Source of the DNA: Candidatus Kuenenia stuttgartensis
GTDB taxonomy: Bacteria > Planctomycetota > Planctomycetia > Pirellulales > UBA1268
Length of the DNA stretch: 64,000 nucleotides
Assembly (NCBI GenBank): GCA_945865325.1
Contig: CAMBFA010000003.1
Span: 1-64,000, forward strand
Reading direction: 5' to 3'
The translations under genes were made by a program, and so were the position numbers. The notes below the pieces were generated by a model. It did no database searches, was not told the origin of the DNA, and was given only the letters and a program-made list of their open reading frames with translations. Positions 18,400 through 26,768 of this stretch are shown here, piece after piece. Every line of letters starts with the position of its first letter. Position 1 is the first letter of the stretch.

Positions 18400-19470
18400 A
18401 TGAACATCACGTATTGTTGGACCGAACCGTCAGGATACCTCGCCGCCTGCCTCAATGAGCTCGCCCGTCGACCAGGGGTGAATGTCTCCCTCATTCATTG
18501 GGCCCCGTCGCCGATCGCCCCGTTTGACCTCTCGCTTTTCCGCGAGGTCACACCACGGGTTCTCTCCGAGGCGCAACGGCACGACACTGCCGTTGTCAGG
18601 GATGTCGTTGCCGCCTCGAAGCCCGACGTCGTCGTGTTCGCGGGATGGGCCCACCGCCCCTACGTGAGCCTGCTCGACGAACCGAGGCTCCGCGGCGCCA
18701 GGTTTGTCATGACCGCCGACACGGCATTGCGGTTCACCTGGCGGCAGCGGCTGGCGCCGCTGCGGATCGGGGGGCTTTTGAAGCGGGTCGATGCCCTCAA
18801 TGTGCCGGGGGAACGGGGCTACCAAGTGATGCGCTCCTGGGGGGTGCCCGGCCGCAAGATCGCGCGGCTTCTCTACGCGATCGACTACAACGGCTTCTGG
18901 GCGGCGGGAGAGCCGCGATTCGCCGACGCCACCTGGCCGAAGCGGTTTCTCTTCGTCGGGCGCTACGTGCCCGCCAAGGCGATCGACACGCTCGTCGAGG
19001 CGTATCGCTCCTATCGACAGAGCGTCGCTGACCCATGGCCGCTGACGACCTGCGGCTCCGGGCCGCTCGAATCGCTCCTGGGAGGGGTCGAAGGAATCGA
19101 GAACCGTGGCTTTCTCCAGCCGGCGGACCTCGGCCGCGAGTTCCGCAGGGCGGGGGTGTTCATCCTTCCCAGCCGGGTCGAGCCGTGGGGGCAGGTGATC
19201 GTCGAGGCCGCCGCGTCGGGGCTCCCCGTGATCTGCAGCCAGGATTGCGGAGCCGGTGTCGAGCTTGTCCGGGATTACCACACCGGGTTCATCATCCCCA
19301 CCGATGACGTCGAGGCGGGCCGGCGGGCCCTGGTGAAGATGCACCACGCCCACCCCGACTTGGCAACGATGGGGAGGGAGATCCGTCACGCCGCCGCGGC
19401 CTACTCGGCCGAGCGCTGGGCCGACAACCAGCTCGGGCTGTGCGCGCGGCTCCTCAACCGGCCCGACTGA
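18400..19470 (+). CDS. Glycosyltransferase family 4
   Basis: A 356-residue GT-B glycosyltransferase, the only plus-strand member of this glycan region. The donor domain shows RFLFVGRYVPAKAIDTLVEAYRSY, a typical GT4 start of the second Rossmann fold, and SRVEPWGQVIVEAAASGLPVICSQDCGAGVELV, the nucleotide-sugar binding block. The N-terminal domain begins MNITYCWTEPSGYLAACLNEL. The start ATG is followed directly by the first beta strand. It is divergent from the GT at 17042-18247 and convergent with the membrane protein at 19508. Role inferred: one transfer step in surface polysaccharide assembly. Confidence 0.87.
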   Translation: MNITYCWTEPSGYLAACLNELARRPGVNVSLIHWAPSPIAPFDLSLFREVTPRVLSEAQRHDTAVVRDVVAASKPDVVVFAGWAHRPYVSLLDEPRLRGARFVMTADTALRFTWRQRLAPLRIGGLLKRVDALNVPGERGYQVMRSWGVPGRKIARLLYAIDYNGFWAAGEPRFADATWPKRFLFVGRYVPAKAIDTLVEAYRSYRQSVADPWPLTTCGSGPLESLLGGVEGIENRGFLQPADLGREFRRAGVFILPSRVEPWGQVIVEAAASGLPVICSQDCGAGVELVRDYHTGFIIPTDDVEAGRRALVKMHHAHPDLATMGREIRHAAAAYSAERWADNQLGLCARLLNRPD

Positions 19471-19507
19471 TCCCGGCGCCACTCGACCCAGCCGATCCGG
19501 GAGCCGC

Positions 19508-21133
19508 TCACCGCCCCCCGTCGACGGAGCCGATCGGCAGGGGGCTCCCCGCGTGGACCGGACCGGTGAGACGCAGGCGCTCGGGAGGGGGCGGCAACGC
19601 CGGCGCCAGGGGGGAGGCAAAGACCGGCGACAAAGGGGCACCCAACGGACTCCGCCTCGCCAAGCCCACCTGCCGAGCGCGGAGGTGTTTCTTCCAGGCC
19701 CCGCCGGCCGGTTCGGTGGCGGCCCAGGTCACCAAGAGGATGCTCAACAGACCGACTCCTCCGGGCGAGAGGAATGCCGCCTCGGCGATGTTCGTTAGCA
19801 TCACCGCCGCAAACACGGCGATTGGGAGGATGCCACCGCGAGTGGCACAGAGGGCGAGCGTGCCGATCCACAGATAGACGAGAAACCCGAGCGGAATCCC
19901 CAATTCCTCGAGGATCATGATCGGGAGAACGCCCTTCTCGACCGTGGCCATGAGCGGGAGGCCGAGGATCGGGTCGCGCTGGATGTTCGATCGGAGCTTC
20001 GGTGTCGAGCCGATACCGAATCCGATCCCGGTGAGCGGGTAACGATCGATGTTCGATTTCATGATGTCGATCAGCCCCTGCCGCGACGCCAGCCCCTGCT
20101 CGAGAAGCGAGACGTCTTCCTGCTCGTCGTACTTGAGGAGAAACGCCTTGGCGCCTTGCGCCAACTGCTGTCCGGCGACGACGCAGAGCAGGAGGAACAG
20201 CACGGCAGCGGCCCCCAGGCGTGCCACTACGATCCGCGGATTCTCGCCGCGCAGATAGAGCACGCCGCTGACCATCTGCAGGATGAATGCGATAGCCACG
20301 GCGCCGACATACGACAGCAGGGCGATGCGGGCCCCCGACCAATAGAGCTCCAGAAGGCTCACCCCGAGGAGGCCGATCCTCCACCACCGCAGCGGGCGGA
20401 TCGTGAGACAGTGGACGGTGAGGATTGCCGCCACGAGGGCGGCGGTGCCCCCCATGACCTGGGAATGGACGTAGATGCCGGCGAAAAATGCGGTTCCACC
20501 CATCATGCCGCGCCCCGTGAGCTTCATCAGGAAGCTGAAGAGGATTCCGAGCAAGAGACCGCCGAAGATCGTCTGGATCGCGATGTGGCGGTCGGCCGGC
20601 GTCATCCAGGACCATCCGCACACCGCCGTCGCGAAGACGATGGTGAAGGTCAGCGATTTCAGGAGCGAGACGTCGGCGATCAGGCTGAAAATCATCGAGT
20701 GAGCGACGACCAAGAACAGCACCGGAAGCGTCACCTTCAGAAGGCCCGTTGCCTTCGTCGTCGACGATCGGCTCGGTCCGTAGAGCAACACCGAAAACGC
20801 ACACACGAAGAACACGATGAACCGGAACTGCGCACCGAGGAGAGGTGGTCCGCAGAAACTATGGCTGGTCATGTTGATCTGCCAGCAGAGGAAGAGGCTG
20901 ACGATCGCCTGACGGCGGCCAGTCAGGGCCCAAGCGCAAATCAACAGATAGGCCAGAGCCGACGTCGGGGACGACGCCACGCGGAGCAGCATGGCCACCA
21001 ATGGCACGAGCACCAGCCCGATCTGCCGGAAGCGGAAGGCGCCCCCGTCGGCCTGCACGGGGATCCTGGGGAGGAACTCCCCCCAACCACCATCGAGGGC
21101 TGGCGCGGACGCTGCATGGACCTGAGAAGACAT
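19508..21133 (-). CDS. O-antigen ligase/polymerase-like membrane protein
   Basis: The 541-residue polytopic membrane protein has about ten hydrophobic segments, for example IGLVLVPLVAMLLRVA, SALAYLLICAWAL, FRFIVFFVCAFSVLLYG, VLFLLLCVVAGQQL and PLGFLVYLWIGTLALCA. A large periplasmic-type loop contains RQGLIDIMKSNIDRYPLTGIGFGIG, the arrangement of Wzy/WaaL-type O-antigen polymerases and ligases. Such proteins join lipid-linked repeat units, or transfer them to a final acceptor, at the outer face of the inner membrane. Sequence conservation in this class is low, so the assignment rests on topology, the loop motif and position at the end of the glycan operon. The start is taken at the ATG at 21133 (MSSQVH); the ATG at 21145 is an alternative. 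Confidence 0.75.
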   Translation of the reverse strand: MSSQVHAASAPALDGGWGEFLPRIPVQADGGAFRFRQIGLVLVPLVAMLLRVASSPTSALAYLLICAWALTGRRQAIVSLFLCWQINMTSHSFCGPPLLGAQFRFIVFFVCAFSVLLYGPSRSSTTKATGLLKVTLPVLFLVVAHSMIFSLIADVSLLKSLTFTIVFATAVCGWSWMTPADRHIAIQTIFGGLLLGILFSFLMKLTGRGMMGGTAFFAGIYVHSQVMGGTAALVAAILTVHCLTIRPLRWWRIGLLGVSLLELYWSGARIALLSYVGAVAIAFILQMVSGVLYLRGENPRIVVARLGAAAVLFLLLCVVAGQQLAQGAKAFLLKYDEQEDVSLLEQGLASRQGLIDIMKSNIDRYPLTGIGFGIGSTPKLRSNIQRDPILGLPLMATVEKGVLPIMILEELGIPLGFLVYLWIGTLALCATRGGILPIAVFAAVMLTNIAEAAFLSPGGVGLLSILLVTWAATEPAGGAWKKHLRARQVGLARRSPLGAPLSPVFASPLAPALPPPPERLRLTGPVHAGSPLPIGSVDGGR

Positions 21134-21167
21134 GGCGGGAATCATGGCGGGAGGGGGGAATCACCTT

Positions 21168-22280
21168 TCAGCGATCGGATGGCCCACGAACCGCGAGCCT
21201 GTCGAGGAACGCGCGGACGCCGGCCGCGGGATCGTGCCTTTTGGCCACCGCATGGACACGGCACCGGCGCTCCCATTCGATCTTACCGGCCGAGAGGCAC
21301 CGTTGCAGCGCCTCGGCGAGCGGTCGAACGCGCCCGGCCGGCACGACCATGCCGGCCACGGGATCATCGATCATATCGGCCGCCCCGCAGCCGTCGCTGC
21401 ACACGACCGGAGTTCCAGCGATCAGGGCCTCATTGACCACCATGCCCCAGCCGTCGTGTCGGCTCGGCACGACGCAGCAGTCGCTGGCCGCGATGGCACG
21501 ACGGACCGCCCCGTTGGCCATGGGGGGATGGAAGCCGACGCGTGCCTGCGGCAACCCCCCTGCCGCCCGCCGCAGTTCGTACTCGAGCGGCCCGCTCCCG
21601 TAAAAATCGCACCGCCATGGCAACCCGTCGAGGTCGGCCAGGGCGGCCATGAGCACCTCGAGCCCCTTGCGCCGGATCATCTGTCCGACGGCAATGAACC
21701 GGAAATCCCCGCCGGCGGTCTCCTCCGCAGGTGGCCACGGGGAATCGGGCACGTCGAGATAATAGCCAAAACGCCCGATCTTCCGCCGCGGGATGCCGAT
21801 CGACTCGAAGAATTGCCGGCCGACCCCCCCCATCGCCAGCACGAAGTCGATCCGTTGCCCCCAACGACCGACGAGCCAGCGGCCGCGGGCCCGCTTCAGC
21901 CCCCCGGTCCACGGCCCCTGCTCCGGGGCCTCCGAGAGGATCGCCAGACGAGCCGCCGACGGAGTCAGTTGGCGGAAGGCCCGCCAGACGATGCGGTGCG
22001 AGAAGAAGCCGGAGAAGACGTGGAGCGAATCGGTCCCGCGATGTGCGACGAGCGTGCCGAAGCCCTCCGCCGACGACACGTCAACCACCCGCACGCGCTT
22101 GTGGGGGGCGTGACGCCACCCCTGATCGACACGGCAGGCCGGAAGCGCGGATTCGACGGCGAGGATCACCTCGCCCGGCACGGCCGCAGCGAGCGCTTCG
22201 AGAAAGTCATGCTGATGCGGACTCTCGATCGGCTGCCAGAACACGATCCGCTGGAGTCCTTCGAGCCCGCCGCGGTTCAC
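21168..22280 (-). CDS. Glycosyltransferase family 4
   Basis: About 370 residues in a GT-B arrangement: N-terminal IVFWQPIESPHQHDFLEALAAAV, donor domain FRFIAVGQMIRRKGLEVLMAALADL and SRHDGWGMVVNEALIAGTPVVCSDGCGAADMI. The gene has no good ATG. A GTG at 22280 forms a GTGA overlap with the stop of the upstream ABC exporter, which suggests coupled translation; an internal GTG at 22244 is an alternative that would start right at the first beta strand. It is followed after 34 bp by the O-antigen ligase/polymerase-like gene. Substrate unknown. Confidence 0.83.
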   Translation of the reverse strand: MNRGGLEGLQRIVFWQPIESPHQHDFLEALAAAVPGEVILAVESALPACRVDQGWRHAPHKRVRVVDVSSAEGFGTLVAHRGTDSLHVFSGFFSHRIVWRAFRQLTPSAARLAILSEAPEQGPWTGGLKRARGRWLVGRWGQRIDFVLAMGGVGRQFFESIGIPRRKIGRFGYYLDVPDSPWPPAEETAGGDFRFIAVGQMIRRKGLEVLMAALADLDGLPWRCDFYGSGPLEYELRRAAGGLPQARVGFHPPMANGAVRRAIAASDCCVVPSRHDGWGMVVNEALIAGTPVVCSDGCGAADMIDDPVAGMVVPAGRVRPLAEALQRCLSAGKIEWERRCRVHAVAKRHDPAAGVRAFLDRLAVRGPSDR

Positions 22281-24016
22281 CTCCGCACGACCTCCGCGAG
22301 CGTCCCCGAACCGACGACCCGCCCCCTGTCGAGGCGGTACACGACGTCGCACTGCTCCACCGTCGACAACCGATGGGCAATGATCACCAGGGTCTTGGCG
22401 CCTTGAAGGGCATTGACCGCCGCCATGACCTCGCTCTCGGTGTCGGTGTCGAGCGCGCTGGTCGCCTCGTCGAGGACGAGCACGGCCGGATCGTGGTAGA
22501 GAGCGCGGGCGATCCCGATCCGTTGCCGCTGCCCTCCCGAGAGGCGCACCCCCCGCTCCCCCACGACAGTCGAAAGACCCTCAGACAGCGAAGCGACGAA
22601 ATCATCCAAACGAGCGGCCCGGATGGCCCGTTCAAGCGCCTGCTCGTCGATCTCTTCCGGAGGGACACCGAAGGCGACATTCTCACGCAACGACTCGTCA
22701 CAGAGGTAAATACTCTGCGGGACGTACCCCACCATGTCCTGCCAACCGCGGAGATTGTCGCGGATGTCGACACCGTCGACCGTTATCCTCCCCTCTTTCG
22801 GCTCGAGAAGACCAAGAAGCAGGTCGACGGCGGTGCTCTTGCCGGCACCACTACCACCGATGATTCCGACCGCCGCGCCGTAGGGGATGGACATCGACAC
22901 TCCGTCGAGCGCCGGGGCAGACGCGTTTGCAAACCGGAACGTTACCCCTTCGATGGCGATCGATCGTCGAAACTCCATCTTTCGTGAGGCTTCCGGAGGC
23001 GAAGAGAACAGCATCAGATCGTTCTGCAGGGCTTTCAGCCCAGACGCACCAAAGCGGAAGTTCTGGGCGGCCAGGGCGAGCCGGTTGACCGACGGGAGGA
23101 GTCGGAAGGCAGCCGTCGCGAACAGGCCGAGGCTACCAACCATGTCGCGGCTGTCCCGTCCTTGCCAGAGCATCGTCCCGGCCAGCGCGCAGAGGGTTGA
23201 TACGGCGACGAGCTCGAGCCACATCCGCGGAATCTGCCCCATCACGATCTGGCGGACCGAGATGTTGGCTGCAACACGGGCGTGCCGGTCGTATTGGTTG
23301 ACGAAGTATTCCTCGCGTCCCCGGATTTTCACATCCTTTGCTCCCCCCAGTCCCTGGTTAACATGCCGACCGATGACGGCCGCCAATTTGAACCGCATGT
23401 CACCCCAGCGCTGCATCCGCTTTCCCGTGATCCAAGCGAGCAACTGCATCGCGATCAGCAGGGAGCCGCCAGCAACAAGGGTGCTCAGCGGCTCAATGTA
23501 CGCAAGCATCCCCACCACCCCCACGAGCACGAGGCTGTCGCTCACCGAGGAAAGCATGGTCGAACAAAGCTGGGAGAAATTGTTCACCTCGTTCATCGTT
23601 CGCATCAATTCAACCGAGTTGCGTCCGAGGTGGAACGACCACGGCTGATGAAGGTAGATCGCGAACAGTTTCCTCGCGAGGCTGGTCTGGAGGGTGGTGA
23701 TGAACCTCGATTGAAAATAGATCGAGACAACAAGAAAACCCGTTTTGACCAGATAGATGACAAACAGCGCGAAAAATGCACCGACGATCAACTGCTGTTT
23801 CGTCGGGTTCCCCAGTCGGGCGAGGATCGCGGCGGCCACGGGTGAGGGGGTCGAATCATCGAGCGTCATCGCCGCCAAGGCCGGAATCATCAGACCGACA
23901 CCGAGCATCTCGAGGATCATGCTCACGAACATCAACCCCAGCAGGCCGATCGAGGCGACCTTTTGCCTGGCGCTCAAGATCGACCAGACGGCGGACACCA
24001 TCTTGAGGACGTTCAT
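22277..24016 (-). CDS. ABC exporter, fused permease/ATPase (PglK/MsbA-like flippase)
   Basis: A 579-residue half-transporter. Six transmembrane helices occupy about residues 15-320 (SIGLLGLMFVSMILEMLGVGLMIPALAAM, LIVGAFFALFVIYLVKTGFLVVSIYF and others). The nucleotide-binding domain follows, with Walker A IIGGSGAGKSTAVDLL, Q-loop YVPQSIYLCDES, signature LSGGQRQRIGIARAL, Walker B AVLVLDEAT and the switch histidine in IAHRLSTV. The context among glycan genes points to flipping a lipid-linked oligosaccharide across the inner membrane, as PglK does. The ATG at 24016 overlaps the stop of the upstream GT by 4 bp and has GGAG close by within that gene. Confidence 0.9.
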   Translation of the reverse strand: MNVLKMVSAVWSILSARQKVASIGLLGLMFVSMILEMLGVGLMIPALAAMTLDDSTPSPVAAAILARLGNPTKQQLIVGAFFALFVIYLVKTGFLVVSIYFQSRFITTLQTSLARKLFAIYLHQPWSFHLGRNSVELMRTMNEVNNFSQLCSTMLSSVSDSLVLVGVVGMLAYIEPLSTLVAGGSLLIAMQLLAWITGKRMQRWGDMRFKLAAVIGRHVNQGLGGAKDVKIRGREEYFVNQYDRHARVAANISVRQIVMGQIPRMWLELVAVSTLCALAGTMLWQGRDSRDMVGSLGLFATAAFRLLPSVNRLALAAQNFRFGASGLKALQNDLMLFSSPPEASRKMEFRRSIAIEGVTFRFANASAPALDGVSMSIPYGAAVGIIGGSGAGKSTAVDLLLGLLEPKEGRITVDGVDIRDNLRGWQDMVGYVPQSIYLCDESLRENVAFGVPPEEIDEQALERAIRAARLDDFVASLSEGLSTVVGERGVRLSGGQRQRIGIARALYHDPAVLVLDEATSALDTDTESEVMAAVNALQGAKTLVIIAHRLSTVEQCDVVYRLDRGRVVGSGTLAEVVRR

Positions 24017-25179
24017 GGCGACACGATCTCCACGGACGTCCCAGCGGCGGCATCACGACCGAAAGCCCGAGCCAATCTCTCGAGGCAAGCCTCCCAGGTG
24101 AACCCGGCGGCGCGCTGCCGCCCCCGTTGAACCCAGGAACGACGCAGCACCGGATCGGCACGCAGCGTCGCCACCGCCTCCACCACCTCGTCCGGCCGGT
24201 TCTCATCGACATACCATGCCCCGTCACCGGCCGTCTCCGGCACCGCCGTCAGCCGACAGGCCAGCACCGGCAAGGCCGCGGCCATCGCCTCGAGGGCAAC
24301 GATCCCGAATGATTCGACGTTGGGGAGATAGAGGAGCGCCAGATACTGGGGCATCATCGCGGCGAGTTCCGCGGGGGGACGAAAACCGAGATGTCGGATG
24401 GTGGGACGGCGCTGACACGCCGCGAGGCTGCGAGGATCGTCCATTGTACCGACAACGTCGATCTCCAGCCCAGGAATCCGTTCCGCCAGGGCATCGGCAC
24501 TGGCAAGAACGCGATCGGCGCCGTCCCAGCCGTTGAGCCCGCCGACGACGAGCACCCGGTTCGGATCATAACGCACACCGGGCCCCGCTGCGATCGCCGC
24601 GTCACCGGCGCTGAAAAACGCCTTGTCGACGCCATTCCCCACGACCATCGACCGTTCCGGGCGAAGACCGAAGGAGTCGATGAGGAAGCGCTCGAGATAG
24701 TGTGACACGGGGAGCACGAGGTCGGCACAACGGCAGATCCGCCGAAAAAACCAGGCCATTCTCGCCCGCTCGAAGCGGGCCGTGGCGGAGTGATAGCCGG
24801 GGAAGCTCGGCTCGAAGTACGTGCTACCGTGGACCGTGACGGCGGTCCGCGCATGCCGAGCGGGCGCCCACAGCTCCTGCGGCGACCAGACCCAGTCGAC
24901 GCCCGGGCAGAAGCGGTCGATCGGCGGGACGTCGCTGACGGCCCACAGCAGCCTCCCGAACCGGTTTGAGAAGGGGATCGGATCGACCGGAAGCCCATGG
25001 AGGCTGCTCGCCTGCGGTAGATCCCCACCGACGAGTTGGTTCCGTGGCGCTACGACGGAAACATCGAATCTGGGGCACGTTGCCAATCCCCGCACCATCC
25101 GCGCGATGTGCTTGTCGACCCCGGTAGGCAGCCGGGTCGTGTAGCGGACATCGACATGGGCGGCGACGCGGAGTGTCAA
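24013..25179 (-). CDS. Glycosyltransferase family 4, TTG start
   Basis: A 388-residue GT4 protein similar to mannosyl/rhamnosyl transferases of the MtfA type: N-terminal ARMVRGLATCPRFDVSVVAP and VTVHGSTYFEPSFPGYHS, then the donor domain RVLVVGGLNGWDGADRVLASADALAE and LPNVESFGIVALEAMAAALPVLACRLTAVPETAG. The start is TTG at 25179: it lies in the 18-bp gap after the previous gene's stop, and GGGAG precedes it by about 7 nt. No in-frame ATG exists near the N-terminus. Its TGA overlaps the ABC exporter's ATG. The donor and acceptor sugars cannot be read from sequence. Confidence 0.86.
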   Translation of the reverse strand: MTLRVAAHVDVRYTTRLPTGVDKHIARMVRGLATCPRFDVSVVAPRNQLVGGDLPQASSLHGLPVDPIPFSNRFGRLLWAVSDVPPIDRFCPGVDWVWSPQELWAPARHARTAVTVHGSTYFEPSFPGYHSATARFERARMAWFFRRICRCADLVLPVSHYLERFLIDSFGLRPERSMVVGNGVDKAFFSAGDAAIAAGPGVRYDPNRVLVVGGLNGWDGADRVLASADALAERIPGLEIDVVGTMDDPRSLAACQRRPTIRHLGFRPPAELAAMMPQYLALLYLPNVESFGIVALEAMAAALPVLACRLTAVPETAGDGAWYVDENRPDEVVEAVATLRADPVLRRSWVQRGRQRAAGFTWEACLERLARAFGRDAAAGTSVEIVSP

Positions 25180-25197
25180 CTGGCGACTCCCGGCCTG

Positions 25198-25860
25198 TCA
25201 GGAAAGGAGCGGCCCGTGCCGTCCCGGCACACCGTAGACGAGCGTGTCGGCGGGAACGTCGGCCAACGCGCACGAGTTGGCGCTGACCTTGCTCCGATCG
25301 CCGACCTGCCGCCCGGGGCCGACCGAGGCGTGAAGACCGAGGAACACGTCCGCACCGACCCGGGCGAACCCGGCGAGTGTGGCATACGGGGCGAGCACGC
25401 CGTAATCGCCGACCGCCGCATCATGCGCCACCGAAGCGTGGTAATTGAGGAGCACACACCGACCGAGCACGGCTTCAGCGCTGACGATGCCATGCGGGCA
25501 GACGATCGCCCCCTCCCCGATGACCGCCGAGGGCGCGACGACGGCCGTGGGGTGGACGAGCGTCAGGAACCGGCCCCCGAGCGCGGCGAGCGTCTCGGCC
25601 AATCGCCTCCGAACCCCGGGGATGCCGATCCCCAGCAGGAGGCCGTCGCCGGGCATCGGCTGGTAGGAGGCCGGATCGCCGACGACCGGGCCGTGGGCTC
25701 CACCGCGCGACGCATCCGCATCGAGAAAACCGGTGAACACAGCCCCTTCCCCCGGCCAGGCATCGCGGATCCAGCAGCGGACCTCGCGTCCGAAGCCACC
25801 CGCCCCGACGATCAGGATCCGGTGGCACTCCGGCCAGAGGGGGAAACGTCGATTCGGCAC
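25198..25860 (-). CDS. NeuD/PglD-like left-handed beta-helix acyltransferase
   Basis: About 220 residues. The N-terminal Rossmann-like domain (RILIVGAGGFGREVRCWIRDAW) is followed by a hexapeptide-repeat left-handed beta-helix (AVIGEGAIVCPHGIVSAEAVLGRCVLLNYHASVAHDAAVGDYGVLAP), ending in YGVPGR. This is the architecture of PglD and NeuD, which transfer an acyl group, usually acetyl, to an amino sugar; the His in NYHASVAHD matches the family's catalytic base. A TTG at 25890 opens the frame, but GTG at 25860 has GGGAG 7 nt upstream and is preferred. Given the nearby carrier protein, it is the candidate enzyme for an unusual acyl donor. Confidence 0.85.
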   Translation of the reverse strand: MPNRRFPLWPECHRILIVGAGGFGREVRCWIRDAWPGEGAVFTGFLDADASRGGAHGPVVGDPASYQPMPGDGLLLGIGIPGVRRRLAETLAALGGRFLTLVHPTAVVAPSAVIGEGAIVCPHGIVSAEAVLGRCVLLNYHASVAHDAAVGDYGVLAPYATLAGFARVGADVFLGLHASVGPGRQVGDRSKVSANSCALADVPADTLVYGVPGRHGPLLS

Positions 25861-25943
25861 CGGCAGACTCCCGGGAGCGGATCCGGACAAACCGGGAAAG
25901 GGGAGAACTCGACTCTTATCCTACCCCACCGCGGCGCATCGGC

Positions 25944-26768
25944 TCACGCCGCGCCGCCGCCATCGATCGTGAGCGTCTGGCCGGTGACGAACGCCGCACC
26001 AGGACCGGTGAGGAAGTCGATTGCCCCGACGATGTCGGCCGTGTCGCCGAGCCGTCCCAGAGGTGTCCTGCGGACGATGCGCTCCCGGTCGCTGGGCGAG
26101 AGCGTCGCCGACAGGTCGGTGGCGAGGAAGCCGGGAGCAACGGCGTTGACGCGGATGCCCCGCGGCCCCACTTCCCTGGCGAGGCAACGGGCAAACCCCT
26201 CCAAACCGGCCTTCGTCGCGGCATACACGGCCAATCCCGGGCTGCCCCGGGCCGCGACCACGCTCGACACCATGACGACCGATCCCGCCCCGGCATCGGG
26301 AAGGGAACGCGGCTGGGCGAGGAACTGCCTGACACACTCGCGCACCAGAACGATCGCCCCACGGAGATTCACCGTCAGCATGGCGTCGATGTCGGCATCG
26401 GCCATCGTGGCGAGGATTCCTTCCGCCGCCACCGCCGCATTGGCGACACAATGATCGACCCGGCCGAATCGGTCGACGGTGTTCCCCACGAACCGGCGCA
26501 CGGCGTCTGAGTCAGCCGCATCGAGTTGCTCGTGGTGCACCCGGCCGGAATGCTTCGCTGCCAATGCCACCAGGGCCGCCGAACCGGAGCGCGAGAAGGT
26601 CGCCACCCGGTCACCGCGCTGGAGCAGCCGCTGGGCCACGGCCAACCCCAGCCCACGGGATCCTCCCGACACGATCGTCGTGACCTCACCAACCGCAGTG
26701 GAGGGCGTGTCAGATTTGACCGTGGCTTGATCCCGGTTGCTGACCGGCCCCGATCGGGGCCCGTTCAT
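25944..26768 (-). CDS. FabG-like short-chain dehydrogenase/reductase
   Basis: A 274-residue classical SDR. The nucleotide-binding motif is SGGSRGLGLAVAQRL and a NAA-type strand CVANAAVA follows. The catalytic Ser lies in VMVSSVVAARG, the Tyr/Lys pair in YAATKAG, and the C-terminal region (DGGGAA) is typical of 3-oxoacyl-ACP reductases. It would reduce a 3-oxoacyl group to 3-hydroxyacyl with NADPH. It starts inside the stop of the AMP-ligase gene (ATGA, 4-bp overlap). With the ACP two genes upstream, this suggests its substrate is carrier-bound. The first 20 or so residues before the Rossmann fold are low-complexity. A sugar-ketoreductase role is the alternative. Confidence 0.87.
   Translation of the reverse strand: MNGPRSGPVSNRDQATVKSDTPSTAVGEVTTIVSGGSRGLGLAVAQRLLQRGDRVATFSRSGSAALVALAAKHSGRVHHEQLDAADSDAVRRFVGNTVDRFGRVDHCVANAAVAAEGILATMADADIDAMLTVNLRGAIVLVRECVRQFLAQPRSLPDAGAGSVVMVSSVVAARGSPGLAVYAATKAGLEGFARCLAREVGPRGIRVNAVAPGFLATDLSATLSPSDRERIVRRTPLGRLGDTADIVGAIDFLTGPGAAFVTGQTLTIDGGGAA

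Noticed and set aside
22277-24016. Classification of the exporter as a peptide/bacteriocin transporter
   Set aside because: It has no N-terminal C39 peptidase domain and is embedded between glycosyltransferases, so a lipid-linked glycan flippase is more likely.
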